From Clostridia bacterium (lineage in GTDB: Bacteria > Bacillota > Clostridia > Christensenellales > CAG-917), in NCBI GenBank assembly GCA_017461985.1, contig JAFTSA010000001.1:64301-128300 (forward strand): a stretch of 64,000 nucleotides of DNA, read 5' to 3'. This document shows, in pieces, positions 31,330 to 39,828 of the stretch. Position 1 is the stretch's first letter. Every line of letters begins with the position of its first letter. A program made the position numbers and the translations under genes. A model generated the notes under the pieces. It did not search any database. It was not told where the DNA came from and saw only the letters and a program-made list of their open reading frames with translations.

Positions 31330-33747
31330 TTATGCGGTGAAGGCGAGAGTAGGATATGCGCCGTCTGCCACAATCCAAATGGGGTTTGATGATGAGGCGG
31401 TTGAGTTCAGTTTCAAGTTGCCGTTGACCCAAGATGCGTTTTGGATTGTTTCAAAACCGGGGGTGACGTCCATGACGTCTGTGCGAGTTGTCACTTCAAA
31501 GGCAGGTTCTTCCTTGTTGTAGGCTGTGCCGTTGAGTGAGATGACTGCGTTTGATGACACGTACACGTTGGAGCACACGGTCTTGGTGTCATAGACACCA
31601 AATGCACTGCCAAGTTTGGCTGTGCCTGCAGACACAACTGCCACGTCGCATTCTGCATACACTCTAGTCACAGCGCCGTTTGATGAGCTTGCACCTGCAT
31701 TTTGCAGACCTGCAATTCCACCTGCGTATGCCTTGCCGTCACCCTTTGCGGTGACAGATGACGCCTTCACAATTGAGAATTGAATTTGACCTCTATTTCC
31801 GCTTTCGCAGTAGTTTGAGCCCACCATGCCGCCTGTGACAGCCACTTTTGTGCCTTCTGCCACAACGGTTGCGCCGTCAACGAGGACGTGACGGAGAGTG
31901 CTTCCGCCTTCACCCACTGCACCGCCTGCGTAGGCATTGTTGCCCTTTGCGGAAATGGTGATTGCGCTGAGAGAAATTTTTTCAATGGTGTTGTTGATGA
32001 TTCTTCCTGCAACACCACCTGCATACACGCTGTTTGAGGCTGTTGCTTCAATATTCACTGAGGTTGCAGAGCACTCAGTGTATTCACCTGAGTTGATTCT
32101 GCCGGCAAATGCACCTGCGTACACGCCGTCACCGCTTGCGGTGATATCTGAAGATTTGCCTGTGCCGTAAAGGGTGAAGCCCTTGACAAAACCACGATTG
32201 TTCAGGCCGACCACGCCACCTGCATACACTTCGGTGCCCTCCACGTCAATGATGACGTTGGTTGCCTTTGATCCACTGATTTCACTGTCGTTGTTGTAGC
32301 CGACAACACTGCCCACGTGTATGGTTGTGTCTGCCTTGACCGTAGCATTGAAATAGCGGACGTCAACTGCTGATATTGTGCCTGTTGACACACCTGCAAC
32401 CCCTGACGCGTAATATTTTTCAATGCCGTCACCAAGTTCAGTCATATCGACAGTCACATCGACGACTGCACTGATGAGCAACTCTTTGATTGTGCCGTCG
32501 TTGACACCGAAAAGGGAGAGATAGGGGCTTTTACCATTTGAGATTTTGAAAGTGATTGTATGTCCGTTGCCGTCAAAGACACCCTTGAAGGAGTTGTTTT
32601 CATCAAACTTTGCACTCCACTCGCCAAGGTTGACGTCTGCCATAAGATAGATGTTTGCGTTTTGCACCATTTCGTCGGTGTCATCAAGGGAATCGAAGTC
32701 GCTTGCGGAGTTGATTTCAATACGCTTTGTCCAGTTGCCGTACAGGTTGAAGACGCCTTCTGTTGTCAAGTCCAAAGTGACAGCAACGCCTTGTGATGAT
32801 GCGTCAACGTAGAAACTCATATCAACCACTCTTTCTTCTTCATCATCTTTGATGATGTATGTCCACTTGTCAAAGTCGTATCCGCTGATTGAGGGTTTTT
32901 CGGGGGCGGGAATATAGTCACCAACTTTCACCACCATATCGGGGGTGTCGATTGTTTCGTTTTCAAGACCTGAGTTGAACTTGACGGTGACGTTTTCAAG
33001 TGCGCTATACCACATTGCATAGAGGGTGCGTGCGCCGTCATATTTGTATCCGCGGAGGAGTTCGATTGTGGTTGCGGTTGAGCCCTTTGCAAGGGTTTTG
33101 CTCAGTTGCACGATTTCATCACCTTCGTAGTAATACCAATACATAAATCTGTCGCCATCTCTTGTGGTGGTAGGGACGGGAAGGGATTGACCTGATGAGG
33201 TTGTTGACTCGTATGAAAGGGCAAAGGTCAAGGTTTTCACGGTGACGCCCTCCACAACCGTGTCACGGAGGTTGTATTTTTCGCCGTCAGTGACTGTCAC
33301 GTCCCCGCCGTAGTAGTCGGCAACACTTCCGCTTGAAAGGTCAAGAATGTTGCCACTGACTTTTTCATCGGTGAGGTAGGCGGTGAGGTCGTATGATTTT
33401 GCTTTCCAACTGGCGTAGAAGGTGACGTTTGAGTACACTGTGTAGGTGTTGAAGTCCACCTTGTCACCATTTGACAAAGTCCAGCAATCAAATTCGTATC
33501 CTTCTTTTGTAGGATTGGTGACGGGTGCTGCCACTTGTTGACCAAATTCCACGTCCTTGTATCCCTCAATGCCTGTGCCGCCCTTTGAGTCAAAAGTGAC
33601 TGTGAAAGTGACAGGAGCAGGGGTATCACCAGAGGGGGTGTCGTCTACGGGAGGGTCAATGGGGGCAGGCTCGTTGCAAGCAACAAGGGAGAGCATAAGC
33701 ACTGCAAGCACCACAATAAGCAAAAGTTTCAAGTTGATTTTTTTCAT
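31330..33747 (-). CDS. Surface lipoprotein with InlB-type B-repeats and GLUG-like beta-helix repeats
   Basis: A protein of 805 residues. Signal peptide with lipobox SLVAC (Cys24), then a Pro/Asp linker. Next come InlB B-repeat/Flg_new modules: VTFDSKGGTGIEGYKD with EGYEFDCWTLSNGD and VTFYASW, then a second with GYDFDKWTYI. From about residue 360 a long series of GLUG-like units follows (VGSVVGYNNDS, AGGVVGLNNRG, AGAFAGRINSG, AGGVAGRIINN, AGGAVGEGGS), which should form a right-handed beta-helix. The start at 33747 has an AGGAAA site; the longer frame upstream lacks a signal peptide. Probably an adhesin or glycan-binding surface protein. It lies downstream of an anti-sigma/ECF sigma pair. Confidence 0.85.
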   Translation of the reverse strand: MKKINLKLLLIVVLAVLMLSLVACNEPAPIDPPVDDTPSGDTPAPVTFTVTFDSKGGTGIEGYKDVEFGQQVAAPVTNPTKEGYEFDCWTLSNGDKVDFNTYTVYSNVTFYASWKAKSYDLTAYLTDEKVSGNILDLSSGSVADYYGGDVTVTDGEKYNLRDTVVEGVTVKTLTFALSYESTTSSGQSLPVPTTTRDGDRFMYWYYYEGDEIVQLSKTLAKGSTATTIELLRGYKYDGARTLYAMWYSALENVTVKFNSGLENETIDTPDMVVKVGDYIPAPEKPSISGYDFDKWTYIIKDDEEERVVDMSFYVDASSQGVAVTLDLTTEGVFNLYGNWTKRIEINSASDFDSLDDTDEMVQNANIYLMADVNLGEWSAKFDENNSFKGVFDGNGHTITFKISNGKSPYLSLFGVNDGTIKELLISAVVDVTVDMTELGDGIEKYYASGVAGVSTGTISAVDVRYFNATVKADTTIHVGSVVGYNNDSEISGSKATNVIIDVEGTEVYAGGVVGLNNRGFVKGFTLYGTGKSSDITASGDGVYAGAFAGRINSGEYTECSATSVNIEATASNSVYAGGVAGRIINNTIEKISLSAITISAKGNNAYAGGAVGEGGSTLRHVLVDGATVVAEGTKVAVTGGMVGSNYCESGNRGQIQFSIVKASSVTAKGDGKAYAGGIAGLQNAGASSSNGAVTRVYAECDVAVVSAGTAKLGSAFGVYDTKTVCSNVYVSSNAVISLNGTAYNKEEPAFEVTTRTDVMDVTPGFETIQNASWVNGNLKLNSTASSSNPIWIVADGAYPTLAFTA

Positions 33748-33761
33748 ATTTTTCCTATGTT

Positions 33762-33778
33762 CGTGGGCATAGCCCACG
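33762..33778. promoter_or_regulatory. Perfect hairpin in the leader of the repeat lipoprotein
   Basis: CGTGGGC-ATA-GCCCACG, a 7-bp stem with a triloop, sits 15 bases upstream of the start codon at 33747 and could influence ribosome access or mRNA stability. Confidence 0.5.
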
Positions 33779-33887
33779 TAGAGTAGTATGTTCGTAATTA
33801 TTCCACAAAATCCGCTCTTTTCACCCACAATTTGCAAAGGGAGTGAAAGGGGATTATGTTTATTGCAAAAATTGTTGTTTTTTGACT

Positions 33888-34586
33888 TTATGAGGAGAAT
33901 TCCACGTAAAGTGCGCAAAGGTCGTTGACTGATTCCGCTTCAACAAACCTGTCGTGGTCAAAACCTTTGAGAGAGTTGATTGACGCCCCCATCATAAATC
34001 TTGAAAGGCTGTCACCGATATGGTAGCTGACGGTGATCTCACCAAAAACTCCGCTATCAGCGATTGCGGTCTTCAACTCGTTGTAGCAGTTGCGTTGAAA
34101 CGCAGGTCTGTCACTGGTTGCCATGACGTAGACTGCAGTTGCGCCATCATCATTGAGGAGGCTGACTACGTTGCCGATATACCCAGGAGAGGGCAGGACT
34201 GTGCCTGCGGTTTCATTGTAGGCAAACACCACTTGACCAAAGCCATCCACAACAAAACTGACTATAGTGCTGTCAGTTGATGACAACCCGTCACTTAGGT
34301 CGGTGTCCTCACTGCCTCTATTAATCCACACAGACACAAAGGTGTAGTTTTCCTCTGCGGTGTCAGGCTTTTGAGTCATATAGGCGTAGATTGACACGGA
34401 CAGGATTATGACGATTGCTGCAAGAATCAAAAGAATGAGAGAGGCCACTGTTTGCTTGAAAACTCTCATAGCCTTTTCATTTTGACGGAGGCGGTTTATG
34501 GGCGAAATTTTCACGCGGTCAAGGACGTCGGGTGTCATATCGCCAGACTCTTGTTTCAATTGTTTCTTTATGTCCTTGATTTTCAT
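33888..34586 (-). CDS. Putative membrane-bound anti-sigma factor
   Basis: A protein of 232 residues. A short cytoplasmic N-terminal part (about 45 residues, basic) is followed by one membrane helix (about 48-70) and an extracytoplasmic domain of ~160 residues with strand-rich segments such as VVSFVVDGFGQVVFAYN. No zinc-type HxxxCxxC anti-sigma motif is present, so the assignment rests on topology and on the 4-base overlap with the ECF sigma gene just upstream, a standard sigma/anti-sigma arrangement. The lipoprotein gene 140 bases downstream may be part of the same unit. No family match that I recognise. Confidence 0.65.
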   Translation of the reverse strand: MKIKDIKKQLKQESGDMTPDVLDRVKISPINRLRQNEKAMRVFKQTVASLILLILAAIVIILSVSIYAYMTQKPDTAEENYTFVSVWINRGSEDTDLSDGLSSTDSTIVSFVVDGFGQVVFAYNETAGTVLPSPGYIGNVVSLLNDDGATAVYVMATSDRPAFQRNCYNELKTAIADSGVFGEITVSYHIGDSLSRFMMGASINSLKGFDHDRFVEAESVNDLCALYVEFSS

Positions 34587-35119
34587 AGGTCCTCCTCCGA
34601 GTAGTTGTTTTTGATTTTGTTGAGAGCATTTTTATACGTCCATAGCACAGTGCCTAAGGGCTTGTCCAGCATCTCCGCTATCTCTCTATGCTTGAATCCC
34701 GATATGAGGTGCAGGCTGATTATTTGTGCCTCGCTTTCGTTCAGCACCTTCTTCATCACATTGAGTAGGGGGCTTGACACCTTGTCATCTATTGTGTATT
34801 GCCCACCTATCTTTGCACCCTTATCGTCAAAGTCAATGGACATCTCATGCTTTTGTTTGTTCAGTTCATTGAGAGTCAAGTTCTTTGCAATAGTGTATAT
34901 CCACGCAAGAGTGTTTGACCCCGCCTTGTACATATTTGCAGACAGACGGATGCGGATGTATGTGTTTTGCATCACGTCTTCCGCAAGGTGATGATTGTTG
35001 CAAATGGACAAAATGAAAGAGTACAAGCCTGACTTGGTCTGGTTGTAGAGTTCTTCAAAGGCGACTTCATCACCCCTAGCGATGTGGAGCATCAAGTTGT
35101 CAAGGGTTATTCTGTCCAT
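34583..35119 (-). CDS. ECF-type RNA polymerase sigma factor
   Basis: A protein of 178 residues with region 2 (FEELYNQTKSGLYSFILSIC, HLAEDVMQNTYIRIR, then N-T-L-A-W-I-Y-T-I-A-K-N) and region 4 (SEAQIISLHLISGFKHREIA with E-M-L-D-K-P-L-G-T-V). It recruits RNA polymerase to stress or cell-surface genes. The ATG at 35119 is chosen over an in-frame TTG at 35155, which lies within the -35 box. It has no Shine-Dalgarno site. The -10 box TATAAT ends seven bases before the ATG, and the ATG is inside one arm of a palindrome, so the mRNA is probably leaderless and autoregulated. Co-transcribed with the putative anti-sigma gene. Confidence 0.88.
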   Translation of the reverse strand: MDRITLDNLMLHIARGDEVAFEELYNQTKSGLYSFILSICNNHHLAEDVMQNTYIRIRLSANMYKAGSNTLAWIYTIAKNLTLNELNKQKHEMSIDFDDKGAKIGGQYTIDDKVSSPLLNVMKKVLNESEAQIISLHLISGFKHREIAEMLDKPLGTVLWTYKNALNKIKNNYSEEDL

Positions 35120-35155
35120 ACAGGATATTATATCACTGTATGGAAGATTTTTCAA
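35115..35155. promoter_or_regulatory. ECF sigma promoter and dyad with a start codon in each arm
   Basis: Minus strand: TTGAAA (35155-35150), a 17-base spacer and TATAAT (35132-35127). A dyad TCCATACAG (35115-35123), 12 bases, CTGTATGGA (35136-35144) is centred on the -10 region. The minus-strand ATG of the sigma gene (35119) and the plus-strand ATG of the small ORF (35140) both sit in the arms, as TGTATGGA. Confidence 0.65.
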
Positions 35156-35316
35156 CTGTCAATATTTGTCTGGCAAAAGAGAAAAAATCCGCTTGCAAAT
35201 ATATGGCTATTCGTGAGGGCAAAACCTATGGACAAATGTGCAAATTGACATATTTTTATATGTGCCGAAATGGTGAGAGAAAATATCTAGGAAGGTTGGA
35301 ACGTATGCACAAATGA
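35140..35316 (+). CDS. Candidate 58-residue cysteine-containing small protein
   Basis: A 58-codon frame divergent from the ECF sigma gene. It begins MEDFSTVNIC, has a central ACKYMAIREGKTYGQMC, then Y-F-Y-M-C-R-N-G-E-R-K-Y-L and a basic end. It contains four Cys, is strongly basic and has no signal or membrane segment. Its ATG lies in the right arm of the dyad at 35115-35144 and its TGA is followed immediately by a hairpin terminator, which supports a real gene. No ribosome site is visible, so translation from a leaderless mRNA would be needed, and the plus-strand -35 box is weak. No family recognised; a small zinc-binding regulator is one possibility. Confidence 0.45.
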   Translation: MEDFSTVNICLAKEKKSACKYMAIREGKTYGQMCKLTYFYMCRNGERKYLGRLERMHK

Positions 35317-35348
35317 GAAAATCCCACCAGGTTTGACGTGGGATTTTC
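35317..35348 (+). terminator. Hairpin directly after the small ORF
   Basis: GAAAATCCCAC (35317-35327) with GTGGGATTTTC (35338-35348), a perfect 11-bp stem with a ten-base loop. The T run is short (TTTT within the stem). The rest of the gap to 35458 shows only a weak CGATG/CATCG stem near 35417-35453. Confidence 0.6.
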
Positions 35349-35458
35349 AAGGGGGAGATTATGTTTGTCCTATGTGTTTAGGTGATAGGGCAGGTTTTTA
35401 GATTTTGCTTGAAACGATGGTTTAAGTCGTTGTTCTGCGAGATAAACATCGTGTTTTG

Positions 35459-36160
35459 TCACTTTTCATTGAGGATGATGACGCTGAGAGGGTCGATGTC
35501 AACTCCGTCTTTGCTCATCTCAAAGTGCAGGTGATTGCCGTCCAAGGACTCTTTTGCCATGGTGGTGGACATAGTGCCGATGACGTCTCCTTCAGCCACT
35601 GTGTCACCTGCTTTCAGGGTGACGCCGTCACCAAGAGAGAAGTAGCGTGATTCATATCCGTCCTTGTGGGTGATGATGACGTAGTTGCCGTCAAGAGCAT
35701 CGTAGCCAACTTCTTTCACTGTGCCTCCTGCCACTGCCAGCACTCGCAAATCCTCTGCAACAAAGTCCACTGCAAGGTGGGTGGAATATTGACCGAGGGT
35801 GGAGTTCCACACAAGCACTGTGTCAGAGTAGTTCACTGTCACTGTGCCCATGCAAGGTGCGGTGAAGGTGAGAGGGGTGTCTACAGGGGTGTCGCCCACA
35901 GGGGGATCAGGTTTGACGCTAGGCTTGTCGCTAGGATTGTCGCTAGGCTTGTCGTCAGGGTCACCAACGGTGGGGATATCCGTGTTGTCGTTGTTGTTTT
36001 GTTCACCATCGATGTCGATGGATTGTTCTCCAAAGTTGCCGGTGGCAGCCAGGGCAATCACCGTTGCCACAGATGCGATACACAGCAAAATAAGAAGATA
36101 CATTGCGTTTCTTTTCATAAAGCCACTAAATCTTTTGGTGGCAACTGCTATTTTACTCAT
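35459..36160 (-). CDS. SpoIIQ-like M23 family peptidase
   Basis: A protein of 233 residues. An N-terminal membrane helix (about 19-40) is followed by a linker of Asp/Pro/Lys/Ser repeats (D-D-K-P-S-D-N-P-S-D-K-P) and a LytM/M23 domain. The zinc ligands are visible as THLAVDF (His, Asp) and N-H-L-H-F-E (second His of HxH), so the enzyme may be active. The sequence T-L-G-Q-Y-S-T-H before the first ligand resembles SpoIIQ, the forespore membrane protein that links to SpoIIIAH across the septum. It may therefore be a sporulation factor or a general cell-wall endopeptidase. Divergent from the acyl-CoA synthetase-like gene. GAGG precedes the start. Confidence 0.8.
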   Translation of the reverse strand: MSKIAVATKRFSGFMKRNAMYLLILLCIASVATVIALAATGNFGEQSIDIDGEQNNNDNTDIPTVGDPDDKPSDNPSDKPSVKPDPPVGDTPVDTPLTFTAPCMGTVTVNYSDTVLVWNSTLGQYSTHLAVDFVAEDLRVLAVAGGTVKEVGYDALDGNYVIITHKDGYESRYFSLGDGVTLKAGDTVAEGDVIGTMSTTMAKESLDGNHLHFEMSKDGVDIDPLSVIILNEK

Positions 36161-36260
36161 TGTTTTACCTCCGTGACTGAATTATTGACGGAGTGAAAAA
36201 CTTTATACCTGCCATTTTAAAAATTGTTTTTTGGGCGGAAATAGTATTTTCCAAAATCCG

Positions 36261-36290
36261 TTGACGGCAGGAATTGAAAAAAGGTATAAT
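36261..36290 (+). promoter_or_regulatory. Promoter predicted to give a leaderless mRNA
   Basis: TTGACG (36261-36266), an 18-base spacer and perfect TATAAT (36285-36290). Six bases separate the -10 box from the ATG at 36297. Confidence 0.7.
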
Positions 36291-36296
36291 AAAAAT

Positions 36297-37793
36297 ATGG
36301 ATTACAACAAGACTATGTACAACTTTATGAGGGACTATCACGTGAAGGAGAATCTTCACGCGGTCACTCGTGGAAAAGTGCATCTGTCTTTTGACCGCCT
36401 TGACAGAGAAGTGCGCCGTGTTGCAGGCGGTCTTTGGAAACTTGGCGTAAGACAAGGTGACGTGGTTATGTCCGCCCTCCCCAACCTTGAGCAAGCGGTG
36501 TCTTTGTTGTATGCAACAACCCTTATCGGTGCAATCTTTGCACCCGTCCACCCCCTGTTGTCCGAAAGGGAATTTGTGAAAGAGGTCAAACTCCAAAACC
36601 CCAAGGTCCTTGCAATCTCAGACATCAATTTTTCTAGGTTTGCAAAGCACAAAGAGGGCGCAAAACTGGTGTATTGCCCCTATATGCTTCACGCATTTTT
36701 CGGGTTGCCTCTTGCAAAGCACTTTGAGGAATACAAGGGTGACGGCAATATTCCCGCCCTTCATATGCACTCGGGTGGCACTTCTGGTGTGCCAAAAACC
36801 GTTGTTTTGTCCCACTACGGCGCAAACGCACTGGTTGACAATCTGCTCACATCAATCCCCTACGACTTTGACAAAAAGGACTCAATGCTGGTCACACTCC
36901 CCATGTTCCACGGATTTGGACTTATCGTCGGTGTCCATGCATCTCTGTCCACAGATATGACAGCAGTGCTTATCCCTCGTTTCAGTGGAAAGATTGCCCT
37001 TGACGCCATAAGAAAAAACGGCGTCACCACCGTCATTGCAATCCCTAGAATGTTGACAAAATTCCTTGAAACAAAAGGATTTGAAGGACCAGACGTGTCA
37101 ACTCTTGCCAACGTCTTTGTGGGCGGAGATATTCTCACCAAAAAACTTGCTCTTGACTTCAATGAAAGGATGGAAAGGGCAGGGGCAACCGCCGTTGCAC
37201 AACAAGGCTACGGACTTACTGAAATCGGCAGTGTCTGCGTTTTGTCACCAAAGGACGGAGAAGTGGGTTCAATCGGCAGAACAATCAACAACGTCGTGCC
37301 TCTTATCATTGACGACAATGACAATATCCTTCCTGACGGCGAAAAGGGTGAGTTGGTCCTTGAAAGCAATCAAACAATGCTTGGATACATTGGCAGTGAC
37401 GAGGAGGCTTTTGTCACCATTGATGGCGTCAAATATCTCCGCACCGGTGATATATTCTCAAAAGAGGGCAATGACCTCACTTTCTACGGCAGAAAAAAAC
37501 GCCTCATCAAAATCTCTGGTATGAACGTTTTCCCCAGCGAAATTGAGAGGGTTGCAAGAGAACTTGATTTTGTGGGCACTTGCGCCGCCTTTGAAAAAAT
37601 TGTCAACGGCAAAACCCAAATCAAACTTGTCATTGAAGGCACTCTCACCGAAAAACAAAGAGAAGAGGTGAGAAAATATATAGGCAAAAACCTTTCCCAC
37701 TGGCATATCCCCGGCATTGTCACCACTGTAGACAAAATGCCATATACCGCAATAGGAAAGATTGATTACGTCAAGTTGCAGAATATTGATTAA
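36297..37793 (+). CDS. AMP-binding enzyme, acyl-CoA synthetase-like
   Basis: A protein of 498 residues of the ANL superfamily. The ATP loop is HSGGTSGVPKTVVLSH, then P-M-F-H-G-F-G, the adenylate motif QQGYGLTEIGSV, the hinge YLRTGDIF and the C-terminal lysine region PYTAIGKIDYVKL. It activates a carboxylate as acyl-AMP and probably forms an acyl-CoA or acyl-thioester; the substrate is unknown (a medium-chain or aromatic acid is possible). The start at 36297 is supported by the promoter geometry; an in-frame start at 36231 would lie upstream of the promoter. No ribosome site, so a leaderless mRNA is likely. Single-gene transcript. Confidence 0.88.
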   Translation: MDYNKTMYNFMRDYHVKENLHAVTRGKVHLSFDRLDREVRRVAGGLWKLGVRQGDVVMSALPNLEQAVSLLYATTLIGAIFAPVHPLLSEREFVKEVKLQNPKVLAISDINFSRFAKHKEGAKLVYCPYMLHAFFGLPLAKHFEEYKGDGNIPALHMHSGGTSGVPKTVVLSHYGANALVDNLLTSIPYDFDKKDSMLVTLPMFHGFGLIVGVHASLSTDMTAVLIPRFSGKIALDAIRKNGVTTVIAIPRMLTKFLETKGFEGPDVSTLANVFVGGDILTKKLALDFNERMERAGATAVAQQGYGLTEIGSVCVLSPKDGEVGSIGRTINNVVPLIIDDNDNILPDGEKGELVLESNQTMLGYIGSDEEAFVTIDGVKYLRTGDIFSKEGNDLTFYGRKKRLIKISGMNVFPSEIERVARELDFVGTCAAFEKIVNGKTQIKLVIEGTLTEKQREEVRKYIGKNLSHWHIPGIVTTVDKMPYTAIGKIDYVKLQNID

Positions 37794-37845
37794 AACCGTA
37801 GAACGCCGAAATCGGCACAAAGCAGGAAAATAATTTGGTTTTAAG

Positions 37846-37876
37846 ATGCGTCACCCATTATGGGTGGCGTTTTTTA
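37846..37876 (+). terminator. Terminator of the AMP-binding gene
   Basis: GCGTCACCCAT with ATGGGTGGCGT, essentially without a loop, then six T residues. It overlaps the 3' end of spoVG on the other strand. A GCCGA-AA-TCGGC hairpin lies upstream at 37805-37816. Confidence 0.75.
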
Positions 37877-38146
37877 CTCTTCTTCAGTGAGAGCCTTGTG
37901 ATAGGCTGAGATAACGTTGGATTTGATCAGCTCTCTTGTTTCAGTGTTGATAGGATGAGCAATATCCTTGAATTCGCCGTCGGGAGTTTTTCTTGAAGGC
38001 ATTGCGATGAAGACTTCGTCATTTCCTTCGATGACCTTGATGTCGTGAATCACAAAACAATCATCTACGATGATTGATGCGATTGCCTTAAGTTTTGAGT
38101 CGTCCTTTTTTACGATGCGGACTTTTGTGTCTGTGATATTAAGCAT
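37874..38146 (-). CDS. spoVG: SpoVG family regulator
   Basis: A protein of 90 residues covering the complete SpoVG domain: [36 protein letters not shown] and [12 protein letters not shown], nearly identical in pattern to Bacillus and Staphylococcus SpoVG. This DNA/RNA-binding protein affects septation during sporulation and, in other species, capsule, virulence and cell-wall genes. The start at 38146 follows AAGGTG; the longer frame from 38173 has no support. It lies between an acyl-CoA synthetase-like gene and murC; the usual purR-yabJ context is absent. Confidence 0.95.
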   Translation of the reverse strand: MLNITDTKVRIVKKDDSKLKAIASIIVDDCFVIHDIKVIEGNDEVFIAMPSRKTPDGEFKDIAHPINTETRELIKSNVISAYHKALTEEE

Positions 38147-38274
38147 AATACACCTTCTTTTACGCGTATGCATATAATAAACATATATTAAACGATTTTT
38201 GCCTAAATATCAATAGAAAATTATAAAAATCCTATTTTCTTAAAAATATCGGGTGAAAATTTCAAGGTTTTAGT

Positions 38275-39828
38275 ATGAAAATACATAACAATGACAAAAT
38301 TCATTTTATAGGGGTTGGAGGGGCAAGCCTCAGCGCCCTTGCAAAGCTGATGTATATGCGTGGAAAAACCGTGACGGGCAGTGACCGAGAGCGGAGCGCC
38401 GTCACCCATGAACTGACAAAACTTTTCCCAGTGTATATCGGTGAAAATCCCGCCCTTGTCTTAGGGTGCGATTTGGTTGTTTTTTCCTCTGCGGTGAAAG
38501 AGGACAATCTTGAACTCAAAGAGGCAAGACGGCAGGGCATACCCACCCTTGAAAGGCATCAATTTTTAGGTAAAATTGCGGGGGAATTTGAAAGGACTGT
38601 GGCAGTTGGTGGCACTCACGGGAAAACCACAGTCACCGCACTTTTGACTCACGCGCTTATGAAACTTGACGCTCCTTTCACCGCCCACGTTGGTGGCGAA
38701 ACTGAATACGGCAATTTGGTCACAAAAGGCGGTGATATTTTTGTCACCGAGGCCTGCGAATATCGGCGCAGTCTTTTGAGCCTAAATCCTCATATATCCG
38801 TCGTCCTCAATGCAGAGTGCGACCACCCCGACTGCTATCAGGATTTGAAATCCGTTTTGGCAGTCTTTTTGACCTTCCTCAGTCAAGGGGAAATTCAGGT
38901 GTTTTCAACGGACTTTGTTGGCGTATGCTCAAATGGGCATATGACCACAGATGACAATGAGAAATGGGATATGCTGGTCAAATGCAAAACCCTGTGTCAA
39001 AAAATGGGCGAAAAGGGTGAAAGTGGTGTGATTGTGTCCTCAAATGGAAAGGTGGACATATTGACATATAAGAATTTTAGGACACCCAAAATGAATAGCC
39101 CTGCAGATGAGAAAACTTGTTGCGGTGAAAATAACAGGTGCATATCAAAGGCAGATAATGACAAAGCCCTAACCGATGAAAACGAAAAATCAGCATTTGA
39201 AAACAATGCACCAGCAGATACGGGCAAAGTCCTAGTCTATGAAAATGGAGTGTACGTCACTGCGGTGAAACCCTATGATGACAATCTGTCCACTCCTGAA
39301 AATATTCTCTTTGCACTTGCGGTTTTGAAGGTGTTGGGGTATGACTATGATGAGGGTGGAAAAGCCCTTGAAAGTTTCGGCGGAGTTAAAAGACGAAATG
39401 AGTTTGTAGGGGAAATTGATGGTGCAAGAGTGGTCTTTGACTACGCCCATCATCCTACCCAAATAAGAGGGATTTTATCCTCTCAAAAAGGGAAGACTAT
39501 GGTTGTTTTTCAGCCCCATACATATTCGCGCACCAAGGCGTATTTTGATGAGTTTTGCTCGTCCCTTGCTGACGCCCACACCCTTGTCATTATGGACACT
39601 TATGGTGCAAGAGAGAGTGCAAGTGACGGCGTTGACAGTGACGCGCTTGTCAGCGCAATTTCGACAAAATTTGTAAAACAAGAGGTTTATGGTGTGCTTT
39701 CATTTGACAAAACCCTTGATTTTGTCATATCAAGGGCAAAAGACCACGACAATGTTTTGTTCCTTGGTGCAGGGGATATATATCTGTTGAAGGATATGAT
39801 CACACCATTTTTGGACAAGCCTAGATGA
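38275..39828 (+). CDS. murC: UDP-N-acetylmuramate--L-alanine ligase (MurC-like) with an insertion
   Basis: A protein of 517 residues. MurC hallmarks: N-terminal HFIGVGGASLSALAKL, the ATP loop AVGGTHGKTTVTAL, VTEACEYRRSLLSLNP, LNAECDHPDCY and the C-terminal FDYAHHPTQIRG and QPHTYSRTKA. It adds the first L-Ala of the peptidoglycan stem peptide. It is about 55 residues longer than usual, because of a hydrophilic low-complexity stretch (about residues 255-325) rich in Asn, Asp, Glu, Lys and Ala with a Cys-Cys pair, in the middle domain. Several motif residues are atypical (H-H-P-T-Q-I for the usual H-H-P-T-E-I). AAGG lies before the ATG. A MurC paralogue or Mpl-type ligase is the alternative. Confidence 0.85.
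   Translation: MKIHNNDKIHFIGVGGASLSALAKLMYMRGKTVTGSDRERSAVTHELTKLFPVYIGENPALVLGCDLVVFSSAVKEDNLELKEARRQGIPTLERHQFLGKIAGEFERTVAVGGTHGKTTVTALLTHALMKLDAPFTAHVGGETEYGNLVTKGGDIFVTEACEYRRSLLSLNPHISVVLNAECDHPDCYQDLKSVLAVFLTFLSQGEIQVFSTDFVGVCSNGHMTTDDNEKWDMLVKCKTLCQKMGEKGESGVIVSSNGKVDILTYKNFRTPKMNSPADEKTCCGENNRCISKADNDKALTDENEKSAFENNAPADTGKVLVYENGVYVTAVKPYDDNLSTPENILFALAVLKVLGYDYDEGGKALESFGGVKRRNEFVGEIDGARVVFDYAHHPTQIRGILSSQKGKTMVVFQPHTYSRTKAYFDEFCSSLADAHTLVIMDTYGARESASDGVDSDALVSAISTKFVKQEVYGVLSFDKTLDFVISRAKDHDNVLFLGAGDIYLLKDMITPFLDKPR

Noticed and set aside
33748-33918. Longer start of the surface lipoprotein
   Set aside because: The extension is AT-rich, shows no signal peptide, and would bury the lipobox start that has its own ribosome site.
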